Below, piece after piece: positions 1 through 8,333 of a stretch of 64,000 nt of DNA. Under the pieces are notes generated by a model. The model ran no database searches and was not told the origin of the DNA. It was given only the letters and a program-made list of their open reading frames with translations. This DNA comes from CAVZAB01 sp963773155. GTDB lineage: Bacteria; Pseudomonadota; Alphaproteobacteria; Rhizobiales; Beijerinckiaceae. Within the stretch, counting starts at the first letter, position 1. The number at the start of each line of letters is the position of its first letter. The stretch lies in assembly GCA_963773155.1 (NCBI GenBank), contig CAVZAB010000019.1:186001-250000 (forward strand), given 5' to 3'. The position numbers and the translations under genes are program-made.

Positions 1-1878
1 ATGACGCCCGAAACCCGCGACTTCTTCCATTGGCTGTCGGCCTTGATCGCAATTCCGGCCGCGGCCTTCGCCGGCCAGCCGTTCTTTCTCAGCGCCATCC
101 AGGCGCTGCGGGCCCGGCGCGTCAACATGGATGTGCCGATTTCGCTCGGCGTGATGCTCGCTTTGGTGATGTCGCTGGTCGAGACCGCCCGGCACGCCGA
201 TCACGCCTATTTCGATTCGGCGATGATGCTGTTGTTCTTTCTCTTGACCGGACGGGTCCTCGATCACGCGATGCGGCGCAAGACGCGGGCGCTTGCCGGC
301 AATCTCGCCGCCTTGCGCAATCCAGTGGCGACCCGCATTGGTTCCGACGGGAGCTTGACCCAGGTGCCGGTTTCGGCGCTGGCGCTCGACGAGGAAATTA
401 TGGTGCGGCCCGGCGAGCGCGTCGCCGTCGACGGTCTTATCGCCTCCGGCAGCAGCGCCGTCGACGAAAGCCTGGTGACCGGCGAGACCAAACCGCGCTT
501 GCTCGTTGCCGGGGAATGGATCTATGCCGGCTCATTGAATGTGTCGGGGGTCCTTCGGGTCCGGGTTCGCGCGGCGGTCGAAGGGACGTTGATCGGCGAA
601 ATCGAAAGGCTGATGGGCGCGGCGATGAACGCCAAGGCCCGCTACAGGCGCCTTGCCGATCGCGTGGCGCGTCTCTACGCGCCGGTCGTACATGTCGCCG
701 CGCTGACAACGACGCTCGGCTGGCTCGCGACGGGTGCCTCATGGCATGATGCCCTGATTGCGGCGATTGCGGTCTTGATCATTACCTGTCCCTGTGCGCT
801 AGCGCTTGCGGTGCCGGCGGTACAAGTCGTTGCGGCAGGCTCCTTGTTCCGCGCCCGGCTGCTCTTGAACCAGGGCGATGCTATCGAACGACTGGCCGAA
901 GCGGACATGATCGTCTTCGACAAGACCGGAACTCTAACGCTGCCGGATTTGCGCGTCGCCAATCGTATTGCGATTGCGCCGGCCATTTTGCGCAAGGCCG
1001 AGCTTCTGGCGCTGGCGAGCCATCATCCTCTGGCGCGGGCCCTGGCTGGGGAAGCGCGCGGCCTGGCGCCGCCGGAATCGGCCCGGGAGACGCCGGGCGA
1101 GGGCGTGGCCGCGATCATCGACGGCATCGAGGCGCGCCTCGGCAGCCCGGCATTTTGCAATCTCGAGCGCGAGGCCGCTGCGGTCCGGCAAGGCGACAGC
1201 GTGGCCTCCGCCATTGCCTTCCGGCACGGTTCGCAATGGGCGGTCTTTCTCGTCCGGCAGAGTCTCCGTCAGGATGCGGTCGAGACGATTGGCAAGCTGC
1301 GGGCGCGCAAGATCGGCATGGCCATTCTGTCGGGCGACCGGCGCGAGGCGACCGAAGCGGCGGCAAGCGAACTCGGTATCGAGGATTGGCATGCCGAAAT
1401 GCGGCCGGCCGACAAGGTCGCCCGCCTCGAGGCCTGGAAGGCGGCCGGGCGCCGCGTCATCATGGTCGGCGACGGCATCAACGATGCGCCGGCGCTTGCC
1501 GCAGCCACGGCCTCGTTGTCGCCGATCAGTGCGGCCGATGTGGCGCAATCCTGTGCCGATGCAATATTTCTGGGCGACCGGCTGGCACCGGTTTGCGAAG
1601 CGCTCGACATCTGCCGGCAAGCGCGCCGGCTGATGCGGCAAAATCTCGCCCTGAGCCTGGTCTACAATGCCGTCGCTCTGCCGCTGGCGGTCGCCGGCCT
1701 GGTGACGCCATTGATTGCGGCTCTCGCCATGTCCGGTTCCTCGCTGCTCGTCACCCTCAACGCATTGCGGGCCTACCGCGGCCACCCGGCCGGCGGCGGT
1801 GTGGGCGAGCGGCTGGATTTGCCGAGTGCCGGCTCCCTCGTCCATACTGTGCCGGCTGAGGGAGGGCAAAGCCGATGA
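1..1878 (+). CDS. ccoI: Copper P-type ATPase CcoI/FixI (3' part)
   Basis: P1B-type heavy-metal ATPase of the CcoI/FixI kind, an inner-membrane copper pump needed to build cbb3-type cytochrome oxidase. The gene starts before the window: no N-terminal metal-binding domain is present and the first residues seen are already the early membrane helices, so the first ATG is not the true start. In order one sees the actuator motif TGET near residue 160, the membrane metal site CPC at 263-265, the phosphorylation loop DKTGTLT with Asp307, a HHP motif near 342 and the hinge GDGIND near 490. The stop codon overlaps the ATG of ccoS (ATGA), the usual ccoIS arrangement, which supports the cbb3 assignment over a generic CopA. 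The ccoNOQP and ccoGH genes would be expected just upstream, outside the window. Confidence 0.93.
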   Translation: MTPETRDFFHWLSALIAIPAAAFAGQPFFLSAIQALRARRVNMDVPISLGVMLALVMSLVETARHADHAYFDSAMMLLFFLLTGRVLDHAMRRKTRALAGNLAALRNPVATRIGSDGSLTQVPVSALALDEEIMVRPGERVAVDGLIASGSSAVDESLVTGETKPRLLVAGEWIYAGSLNVSGVLRVRVRAAVEGTLIGEIERLMGAAMNAKARYRRLADRVARLYAPVVHVAALTTTLGWLATGASWHDALIAAIAVLIITCPCALALAVPAVQVVAAGSLFRARLLLNQGDAIERLAEADMIVFDKTGTLTLPDLRVANRIAIAPAILRKAELLALASHHPLARALAGEARGLAPPESARETPGEGVAAIIDGIEARLGSPAFCNLEREAAAVRQGDSVASAIAFRHGSQWAVFLVRQSLRQDAVETIGKLRARKIGMAILSGDRREATEAAASELGIEDWHAEMRPADKVARLEAWKAAGRRVIMVGDGINDAPALAAATASLSPISAADVAQSCADAIFLGDRLAPVCEALDICRQARRLMRQNLALSLVYNAVALPLAVAGLVTPLIAALAMSGSSLLVTLNALRAYRGHPAGGGVGERLDLPSAGSLVHTVPAEGGQSR

Positions 1879-2024
1879 ACGTGCTTGTCTATCTGGTGCC
1901 TGCCGCCCTCGGGCTCGGCTTGCTGGCGCTCGCGGCATTCTTGTGGTCGCTGCACAGCGGCCAATACGAGGATCTCGAGGGCGCCGCACTGCGGGTTCTC
2001 GGCGACGAGGATCTGCAGCCGTGA
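1875..2024 (+). CDS. ccoS: cbb3-type cytochrome oxidase assembly protein CcoS
   Basis: Small single-span membrane protein of 49 residues, a typical size for CcoS/FixS, required for cofactor insertion into cbb3 oxidase. The first 25 residues are one hydrophobic helix, followed by the family signature WSLHSGQYEDLEG and a short acidic tail ending DEDLQP. It starts inside the stop codon of ccoI (ATGA overlap), and its own stop overlaps a GTG that begins the next gene, so the three genes are probably translationally coupled. Identification rests on the conserved SGQYEDLEG block, the size and the position after ccoI. Confidence 0.93.
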   Translation: MNVLVYLVPAALGLGLLALAAFLWSLHSGQYEDLEGAALRVLGDEDLQP

Positions 2025-3172
2025 GCGGGGCCAAGATAGGCGGGGCGCTCTCCGGCGCTGGTCTTTTGCCGGTGCGGGCCGGTTACCTGTTTTGCGATTG
2101 CTATGTGGCGCCGCCGTCGAGCGTAGGGGCGGCACCTGGCGGCAGCGCAGCCCTGCTGCCGATGAGCGTCGGCTACGGCCTCTCGGTTCTCTCGCAGGTT
2201 CTGGCGATCAGCGCGGTGGCGGTTGCTGCGGTGCCGTTGGCGCCGTCGCCGCTTTGGCTCGGCGCGCCCTATGCCGCGATGCTGGCTGGCGGACTGATCG
2301 CCACGTTTCCCGCCGCCTTCCTGATGGATATCTTTGGTCGCCGGGCGGCATTTTCGCTTGGTGCGAGCCTTGGCCTTGCCGGCGGCGCCATAGCGGCCTG
2401 GAGCATCGTGCTCGGGCAATTTCCGGGACTGGTGCTGGGCTGCTTCTGGCTCGGCGTGGCCCAGGGATTCGGCCTCTATTACCGGCACGCGGCTGCCATG
2501 GCATCGGGCCAGAAAGCGATCGGCTTCGTTCTTGCCGGTGGCTGCCTTGCCGCCCTCGTGGCACCGGTCCTTACCGGCCTCGCGCAGGCAATGGCGGGGC
2601 CGCTGGCGCCGGCCGCCCTCGTCGCGGTCGCCGGTGCGGCCTGCCTCGCCAACTTGGCGGTCGCCATCACTTTGCCGTGCTTGCCCGTGCTGACGATGGG
2701 GCGGGCGGCGAGGCCGATCGATTGGCGCCAAGGCCTGCCGGCCACGTTGCTGGCCGCCTTGGCCTGGTTCGCGATGACGGCGATGATGGGCAGCGCGCCG
2801 ATGCTGATGCGGGGCTGCGGGATCGGCCTTGCCGGAACTGCGGCGCCGATCGCCTGGCATGTCCTTGCAATGTATCTGCCGGCTGCTCTGGCAGCGCCTT
2901 ATGTCGAGCGTTGCGGCGAGCTGAACCTCGCGTTGGCCGGCGCCGGCCTGATCCTTTTCGCTGCCGGTCTGCTCGCCCAAGCGTCCGTGCTCGGTTTCTT
3001 CACGCTGGCGCTCATTCTCGCCGGCTTCGGCTGGTCGCTGACGATGCTTGGCGCAACGGCGCTGCTGCACGCGCAAGGGACGCCGCCGCGCCTGTTTCTG
3101 GCTGGCCACGACTTCTGCCTGTTCGCCGCGGCAATTGGCGGTGCGCTGATGGTTGGGACCCTGCACGGCTAG
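2021..3172 (+). CDS. MFS-type transporter
   Basis: Hydrophobic 383-residue protein with about 12 predicted membrane helices. The motif DIFGRRAAF after the second or third helix is the cytoplasmic loop signature (motif A, DxxGRR) of the major facilitator superfamily, and the spacing fits an MFS fold slightly shorter than usual (400 or more). I chose the GTG at 2021 because it overlaps the ccoS stop as GTGA and gives a sensible N-terminus; an in-frame open stretch upstream lies inside ccoI/ccoS and is not coding. Substrate is unknown. Its coupling to ccoIS could mean copper or respiration-related transport, but that is only context. A 121-base gap follows. Confidence 0.75.
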   Translation: MSGAKIGGALSGAGLLPVRAGYLFCDCYVAPPSSVGAAPGGSAALLPMSVGYGLSVLSQVLAISAVAVAAVPLAPSPLWLGAPYAAMLAGGLIATFPAAFLMDIFGRRAAFSLGASLGLAGGAIAAWSIVLGQFPGLVLGCFWLGVAQGFGLYYRHAAAMASGQKAIGFVLAGGCLAALVAPVLTGLAQAMAGPLAPAALVAVAGAACLANLAVAITLPCLPVLTMGRAARPIDWRQGLPATLLAALAWFAMTAMMGSAPMLMRGCGIGLAGTAAPIAWHVLAMYLPAALAAPYVERCGELNLALAGAGLILFAAGLLAQASVLGFFTLALILAGFGWSLTMLGATALLHAQGTPPRLFLAGHDFCLFAAAIGGALMVGTLHG

Positions 3173-3293
3173 CAGGCGAGGCAATCCATAAATTCGATGC
3201 GCGGAGCGAAAAACCTTTTGCCGGCAAGGCTTGGCGCGCCCGCCACTGACCGCTAGTGTCGGCTTATGCGGCCAACGCCGCGCGGGGCCCGAC

Positions 3294-4853
3294 ATGGAAC
3301 AGCCGAGAACCGAGGCACGAGGCGGCCGGCGTGGCCGCGCGGAACGCGCCGCGGCGGCGCAGTCGGCGGCGGCCGAGGCGGGCGCCAGACCGCAGCCTCG
3401 CCTGCCATTCGCTCCGGTCATGGCGGTGAGCGCCGACGAACTCGAAGCCATCCACATAGCATCGTTGACAATTCTCGAGGAAGTCGGAATGGATTTCCTG
3501 CATGCGGAAGCGCGTGCAATGCTGGCAGCGGCTGGCGCCGAGGTCGATTCCAATTCTGAGCGGGTCCGCTTCGATCGAGGCCTGATCGAGCAATCGGTCG
3601 GCCTCGCACCGACGCATTTTACGCTGCATGGCCGCAATCCCCGCCGCAATGTCGTGATCGGCGGCCGCAATGTCGCCTTTTGTTCGGTCGCCAGTGCGCC
3701 CAATGCCGCCGACCGCGATCGCGGCAGGCGTCCCGGCACACAGGCCGATTATCGGGACTTTCTTCGCCTGGGCCAGTCGCTCGACGCGATCCACGTCTGG
3801 GGTGGCTATCCCGTCGAACCTGCTGATATCCATGCTTCGGTTCGCCATCTCGATGCCTTGTCGGATATGCTGACTCTGTCCGACAAACCAATCCACGCCT
3901 ATAGTCTCGGGCGCGAACGCAACCTCGACGCTCTGGAAATGGTCCGTATCGCGCGCGGCATTGATGCGGCGACGCTGGAGCGCGAGCCGTCGGTCTTCAC
4001 GATCATCAATTCGTCGTCGCCGCTGCGGCTCGATGGACCGATGCTTGAAGGCATTATCCAAATGGCCAGGCGCAATCAGCCGGTTGTGCTGACACCGTTC
4101 ACCCTTGCCGGGGCAATGGCGCCGGTAACCGTGGTCGGTGCAGTCGCGCAGCAGAATGCCGAGGCGCTGGCCGGTCTCGCTTTCGCCCAGATCGTCCGGG
4201 CCGGATCGCCGTTTGTCTATGGCGGCTTCACCTCCAATGTTGACATGAAATCGGGGGCGCCGGCCTTTGGCACGCCCGAATACATGAAGGCGGCACTACT
4301 TGGCGGCCAATTGGCACGCCGCTACGGTCTGCCCTACCGCTCCTCCAACGCCAATGCCGCCAATACGCTTGACGCGCAGGCCGCCTATGAAAGCGTGTTT
4401 TCCCTGTGGGGGGCCATTATGGGCGGCGTCAATCTGTTGATGCATGGCGCAGGTTGGATGGAAGGCGGGTTGCAGGCTTGTTTCGAGAAAATGGTTCTCG
4501 ATGCCGATCTCCTCGACATGGTCAGCGAATTCCTGCGCCCGATGGTCGTCGACCCCGACGAATTGGCGCTCGATGCGGTCCGCGAGGTTGGTCCCGGCGG
4601 GCATTATTTCGGTTGTGCCCACACCCAGGCTCGCTATCGCAACGCCTTCTTTGCCCCGATGATTTCCGATTGGCGCAATTACGAAAGCTGGCGCGAGGCT
4701 GGCAGCCCGACCGCCTATGACACCAGCAACCGGCTCTACAAGGAGAGGCTGGCGCACTATCGGCCGCCGGCAATGGATCCGGCTTGCCGGGAAGAATTGG
4801 CGGCCTTCGTCGCCAAACGCAGGGAACAGGGTGGCGTCGCAACGGATTTCTGA
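3294..4853 (+). CDS. MttB-family methyltransferase, non-pyrrolysine (copy 1)
   Basis: 519-residue member of the trimethylamine methyltransferase MttB superfamily (COG5598). Family members move a methyl group from a quaternary or tertiary amine to a corrinoid protein. Conserved blocks are seen throughout: TILEEVGMDF near the start, LSDKPIHAYSLG, the central FTLAGAMAPVTVVGA, and GGHYFGCAHTQARYRNAFF near residue 435. There is no in-frame TAG, so this is the pyrrolysine-free branch that contains the glycine betaine (MtgB), proline betaine, carnitine and butyrobetaine enzymes. The substrate cannot be read from sequence. The ATG at 3294 gives an N-terminus rich in Arg, Gly and Ala (GGRRGRAER), matching the style of the second copy at 12592-14148. 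The likely partner is the corrinoid protein at 17336-18040. Confidence 0.9.
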   Translation: MEQPRTEARGGRRGRAERAAAAQSAAAEAGARPQPRLPFAPVMAVSADELEAIHIASLTILEEVGMDFLHAEARAMLAAAGAEVDSNSERVRFDRGLIEQSVGLAPTHFTLHGRNPRRNVVIGGRNVAFCSVASAPNAADRDRGRRPGTQADYRDFLRLGQSLDAIHVWGGYPVEPADIHASVRHLDALSDMLTLSDKPIHAYSLGRERNLDALEMVRIARGIDAATLEREPSVFTIINSSSPLRLDGPMLEGIIQMARRNQPVVLTPFTLAGAMAPVTVVGAVAQQNAEALAGLAFAQIVRAGSPFVYGGFTSNVDMKSGAPAFGTPEYMKAALLGGQLARRYGLPYRSSNANAANTLDAQAAYESVFSLWGAIMGGVNLLMHGAGWMEGGLQACFEKMVLDADLLDMVSEFLRPMVVDPDELALDAVREVGPGGHYFGCAHTQARYRNAFFAPMISDWRNYESWREAGSPTAYDTSNRLYKERLAHYRPPAMDPACREELAAFVAKRREQGGVATDF

Positions 4854-4872
4854 TCCGGGCGGAGAATGCGCA

Positions 4873-5274
4873 ATGATCAATGACGGCGCGGTTCAAAAAG
4901 GCGGCTGTCTGTGCGGGGGAATCCGCTACCGTCTGATCGGGCCGCGCCGCGCGATTGTTGCCTGCCATTGCCGGCAATGCGCGACGACCAGCGGAAATTT
5001 CGTTGCCGCCACCAGCGTAAGGGCCAAGGATCTGGTGCTGGACGAGGCCGCGACTTTGACCTGGTACCGCTCGTCTTGCGCGGCCGAGCGCGGTTTTTGC
5101 CGACGCTGCGGCGGCAATATCTTCTGGCGGCGGATCAATGGCGACAATGTTTCGGTGATGGCCGGCACGCTCGATCCGCCGACCCGTTTGCGGATCGAAC
5201 GCCACATATTCGTCAACACCAAATCGGATTTTTACGAGATCGGCGATCAGCTGCCGCAATATCCGGAGGGATAG
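4873..5274 (+). CDS. GFA-family (glutathione-dependent formaldehyde-activating) protein
   Basis: 133-residue zinc protein of the GFA/Mss4-like family. The cysteine pattern is complete: GGCLCGG near the start, CHCRQC around residue 34, and FCRRCGG around residue 76, ending with the typical TRLRIERHIFV block. It starts 19 bases after the MttB gene behind a GGAGAATG stretch and ends 4 bases before the flavoprotein gene, so it is in one operon with both. The TMADH/DMGDH type flavoenzymes here would release formaldehyde during oxidative demethylation, so a role in formaldehyde handling is reasonable. GFA-family proteins are functionally diverse, however, and the activity of most members is unproven. 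Confidence 0.82.
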   Translation: MINDGAVQKGGCLCGGIRYRLIGPRRAIVACHCRQCATTSGNFVAATSVRAKDLVLDEAATLTWYRSSCAAERGFCRRCGGNIFWRRINGDNVSVMAGTLDPPTRLRIERHIFVNTKSDFYEIGDQLPQYPEG

Positions 5275-5278
5275 ACTG

Positions 5279-7327
5279 ATGGCTGGCGCCGACGACGACC
5301 CCTTGCTGCGGCCCTATCGACTGAAGCATCTCGACTTCCGCAACCGGCTGATGTCAAGCGCACATGAGCCCGCCTATACGGTCGATGGCCTGCCGCAGGC
5401 GCGCTATCGTCTCTACCATGTGGAAAAGGCCAAGGGCGGCATAGGCTTGACCATGATTGGCGGGTCCTCGATTGTCGCCCCCGACAGCCCGCAGGCGTTT
5501 GGCAATATCGTTCTTTACAAAGACGAAGTCGTGCCCTGGCTGCGCGAACTGACCGATGACGTCCATGCGCATGGCGCTCGGGTCATGATTCAGATCACCC
5601 ATCTCGGCCGGCGAACGAATTGGAACAAGGCCGACTGGCTGCCGGTCATCGCGCCATCCGCGGTGCGCGAGCCTGCGCATCGGGCCTTCCCGAAGGCCAT
5701 GGAGGATCATGATTTTCGGCGGGTCGTGGCCGCCTATGCCGATGCGGCGGAGCGCTGCCAGGCCGGCGGCCTGGACGGCGTGGAATTCGAAATGTACGGG
5801 CATTTGCTCGACCAATTCTGGTCGCCGGCCACCAATCGGCGCGACGACGCCTATGGCGGCGATCTCGCCAACCGGTTGCGCTTTTCGCTGGAGGTTTTGC
5901 AGGCGGTTCGCGCCCGGATCGGCCGGGCATTCATTGTCGGCGTCCGGATGGTCTGCGACGAGGATTGGGCGCGCGGCCTCACGCGCGAGGATGGCCTCGA
6001 AATCGCTCGCCGGCTGGTTGCCTCCGGCCTGATTGATTTCATCAATGTGATCCGCGGCCATATCGAGACCGACGAGGCGCTGTCGCACGTCATTCCGAAC
6101 ATGGGCACGGCCTCGGCGCCGCATCTGGATTTTGCCGGCGACGTTCGCCAGGCGACGCAATTTCCAGTCTTTCACGCCGCCCGCATCCAGGACGTAGCGA
6201 CGGCACGCCATGCCATCGCTGCCGGCAAGGTCGACCTGATCGGCATGACCCGCGCGCATTTGGCCGATCCGCATATCGTCAACAAGATTCTTGCTGGCGA
6301 GGAGGATGAAATCCGGCCGTGCGTCGGCATGGGCTATTGCATTGACCGGATTTATTTCGGCGGTGATGCGCTGTGCATCCATAATGCTGCCACGGGCCGC
6401 GAGGCGACGATGCCACATCTGGTGGCAGCAGGCAGCGGGCCGCCGAAGCGGATCGTTGTGGTCGGCGCCGGTCCGGCCGGCCTCGAGGCGGCCCGGGTGG
6501 CGGGCGCGCGCGGGCATCGGGTGATCGTCTTTGAGGCCGCGGGCGTGCCGGGCGGCCAAGTCCGGTTGACGGCCGCGCTCAAACGCCGGCGCGAGATCAT
6601 GGGCCTCATCGATTGGCGCGTGGCGCAATGCGAAAAACACCGGGTTGCCTTTCGCTTCCATACGTTCGCCGATGTCGAGACCGTCCTGGCGGAGCAGCCC
6701 GACATTGTCGTCCTGGCCAATGGCGGCGTTCCCAATCTTACCTTCTTGGATGCCGGCGAGGACCTTGCGACGACGACGTGGGACATTCTGTCAGGCACGG
6801 CTAAGCCGGCGGAATCTGTCATTCTCTATGACGACAACGGCGCCCATCCGGGCTTTACCGCGGCGGAATTCCTGGCCGAGGCCGGAGCGCGCCTGGAATT
6901 CGTGACGCCCGAGCGCATGCTGGCGCCGGAGGTCGGCGGGACCAATTACCCCGCCTATCTGCGCGCCTTTGCCCTGCATGGGGTCGGTATAAGCTTGAAC
7001 CTGCGCTTGGAACGAATCGAGCGCGACGGCAATGGCCTTGTCGCCGTCTTTCTCGACGAATATGGGCACAGAAGAGTGGAGAAGCGCGCCGATCAGATAG
7101 TCGTGGAGCACGGCACCCTGCCGATCGAGGATCTCTATTTCGCGCTCAAGGCGCTTTCGGTTAACCGCGGCGAGATCGACGAACGGGCTCTCATCGCCAA
7201 TCGTCCGCAGGCCCTTGCCGCCAATCCCGCCGGTCAATTCGCCCTCTATCGCATCGGCGATGCCGTCGCCTCGCGCAATATTCACGCTGCCGTCTACGAT
7301 GCGCTACGGCTCGCCAAGGATTTCTGA
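5279..7327 (+). CDS. TMADH/DgcA-like FMN-FAD oxidoreductase
   Basis: 682-residue two-part flavoprotein of the trimethylamine dehydrogenase / 2,4-dienoyl-CoA reductase family. The N-terminal half (about 1-370) is an Old Yellow Enzyme-type FMN barrel with FEMYGHLLDQFWSP and NRRDDAYGG. The C-terminal half begins at residue 395 with the dinucleotide motif VVVGAGPAGLEAARVAG. Between them lies the iron-sulfur region CVGMGYC followed by CIHNAATG; compared with TMADH (CxxCxxC...C) the second cysteine is a Met. Relatives DgcA (dimethylglycine demethylase) and StcD (stachydrine demethylase) fit the context of methylated amine catabolism. The ATG follows the GFA stop by 4 bases behind a GGAGGGATAG stretch. 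N-demethylation of dimethylglycine, N-methylproline or a similar amine is inferred. Confidence 0.85.
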   Translation: MAGADDDPLLRPYRLKHLDFRNRLMSSAHEPAYTVDGLPQARYRLYHVEKAKGGIGLTMIGGSSIVAPDSPQAFGNIVLYKDEVVPWLRELTDDVHAHGARVMIQITHLGRRTNWNKADWLPVIAPSAVREPAHRAFPKAMEDHDFRRVVAAYADAAERCQAGGLDGVEFEMYGHLLDQFWSPATNRRDDAYGGDLANRLRFSLEVLQAVRARIGRAFIVGVRMVCDEDWARGLTREDGLEIARRLVASGLIDFINVIRGHIETDEALSHVIPNMGTASAPHLDFAGDVRQATQFPVFHAARIQDVATARHAIAAGKVDLIGMTRAHLADPHIVNKILAGEEDEIRPCVGMGYCIDRIYFGGDALCIHNAATGREATMPHLVAAGSGPPKRIVVVGAGPAGLEAARVAGARGHRVIVFEAAGVPGGQVRLTAALKRRREIMGLIDWRVAQCEKHRVAFRFHTFADVETVLAEQPDIVVLANGGVPNLTFLDAGEDLATTTWDILSGTAKPAESVILYDDNGAHPGFTAAEFLAEAGARLEFVTPERMLAPEVGGTNYPAYLRAFALHGVGISLNLRLERIERDGNGLVAVFLDEYGHRRVEKRADQIVVEHGTLPIEDLYFALKALSVNRGEIDERALIANRPQALAANPAGQFALYRIGDAVASRNIHAAVYDALRLAKDF

Positions 7328-7379
7328 GCGCCGGCCGCTGCGGCGCGAACCCCTCCGGCTCCTGTTCGAGGTGACGTCG

Positions 7380-8333
7380 ATGCTTTTCCTTGACGATGCA
7401 TGGCTTGCGCGGCTGCTCGATTGGCCCTATCTGATTGGCGCCTTGGCCGAAGGCCACGCCGGTGGCATCGACAGCGTCGAGCGCCTTCTCGTCGATGAAA
7501 GGCGGGAAGACGGCACCAACCACCTCTTGGTCTGGCCAGCCTGGAAATTCGGCGCCTATTGCGGCGTCAAAATTGTCACCATATTTCCGCAGAACCGAGC
7601 GAACGGCCTGGCGACCAATACCAGCGTCTATGTTCTTTTCGATGGCCGTGACGGCCGCACCCTAATGGTCAGTGAGGGGGCCGAGCTGACGCTGCGCAAG
7701 ACCGCGGCGGATTCGGCGCTCGCTGCCACCCATTTGGCGCGGGGCGAAGCCGAGAGCCTGTTGATGATTGGGGCTGGCCGGCAGGCGCCCTATCAGATCG
7801 CGGCGCTCTGCGCGGCACTCCCATCGATTGGCCGGATCATGATCTGGAACCGGACCCGGGCCGGTGCCGCACGTCTGGCCGAGCGGCTGCGGGCCGAAGG
7901 CAGACCGGCACAGGCGTGCGAGAATCTCGATGCCTGTCTTGGTCAAGCCGACATCGTGTCGGCGGCCACCGCGGCGACGGCGCCGCTCATTGAAGGCGCC
8001 AGGCTGAAGCCTGGCGCGCACGTTGATCTTGTTGGCGGCTTCACACCGCTGATGCGCGAGGCCGACGATGCGACGATGCGGCGGGGTCGATTGTTCGTCG
8101 ACACCAGGCAATTCACGCTCGAGGCTTGTGGCGATCTCTGTCAGGCGGTTGCCAGCGGCGCCATAGAAGCGGGGTCGATTGTTGCCGACCTGTTCGAATT
8201 GGTCGGCGATCCGAGCCTCGGGCGGAAGAGCGACCACGAAATCACGATCTTCAAGAACGCCGGCGGCGGCCACCTCGATTTGATGACCGCGGCCGCGGCC
8301 TATGCAAGGGCGGGCGGCCTCAGGCCTGGTTGA
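7380..8333 (+). CDS. Ornithine cyclodeaminase / mu-crystallin family protein
   Basis: 317-residue NAD(P)-binding protein of the ornithine cyclodeaminase/mu-crystallin family, which includes ornithine cyclodeaminase, alanine dehydrogenases and imine reductases. The Rossmann turn LLMIGAGRQAPYQIAAL and the downstream block PGAHVDLVGGFTPLMREAD, then DLFELVGDPSLGR and ITIFKNAGGGHLDL are family hallmarks. It lies 52 bases after the TMADH-like gene on the same strand and converges with the regulator at 8320-9351, overlapping it by 14 bases. Formation or reduction of a proline-type ring compound would fit proline betaine catabolism, but the exact reaction is not decided by sequence. A GTG three codons upstream is an alternative start. 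Confidence 0.82.
   Translation: MLFLDDAWLARLLDWPYLIGALAEGHAGGIDSVERLLVDERREDGTNHLLVWPAWKFGAYCGVKIVTIFPQNRANGLATNTSVYVLFDGRDGRTLMVSEGAELTLRKTAADSALAATHLARGEAESLLMIGAGRQAPYQIAALCAALPSIGRIMIWNRTRAGAARLAERLRAEGRPAQACENLDACLGQADIVSAATAATAPLIEGARLKPGAHVDLVGGFTPLMREADDATMRRGRLFVDTRQFTLEACGDLCQAVASGAIEAGSIVADLFELVGDPSLGRKSDHEITIFKNAGGGHLDLMTAAAAYARAGGLRPG

Noticed and set aside
1889..3739. A 616-codon minus-strand open frame over ccoS and the MFS gene
   Set aside because: Same antisense effect; low-complexity Arg/Ala/Pro composition, while the plus strand gives recognisable CcoS and MFS proteins.
3294..4853. Pyrrolysine-containing MttB
   Set aside because: No in-frame TAG occurs in either MttB-family gene, and no pylTSBCD genes are in the window.
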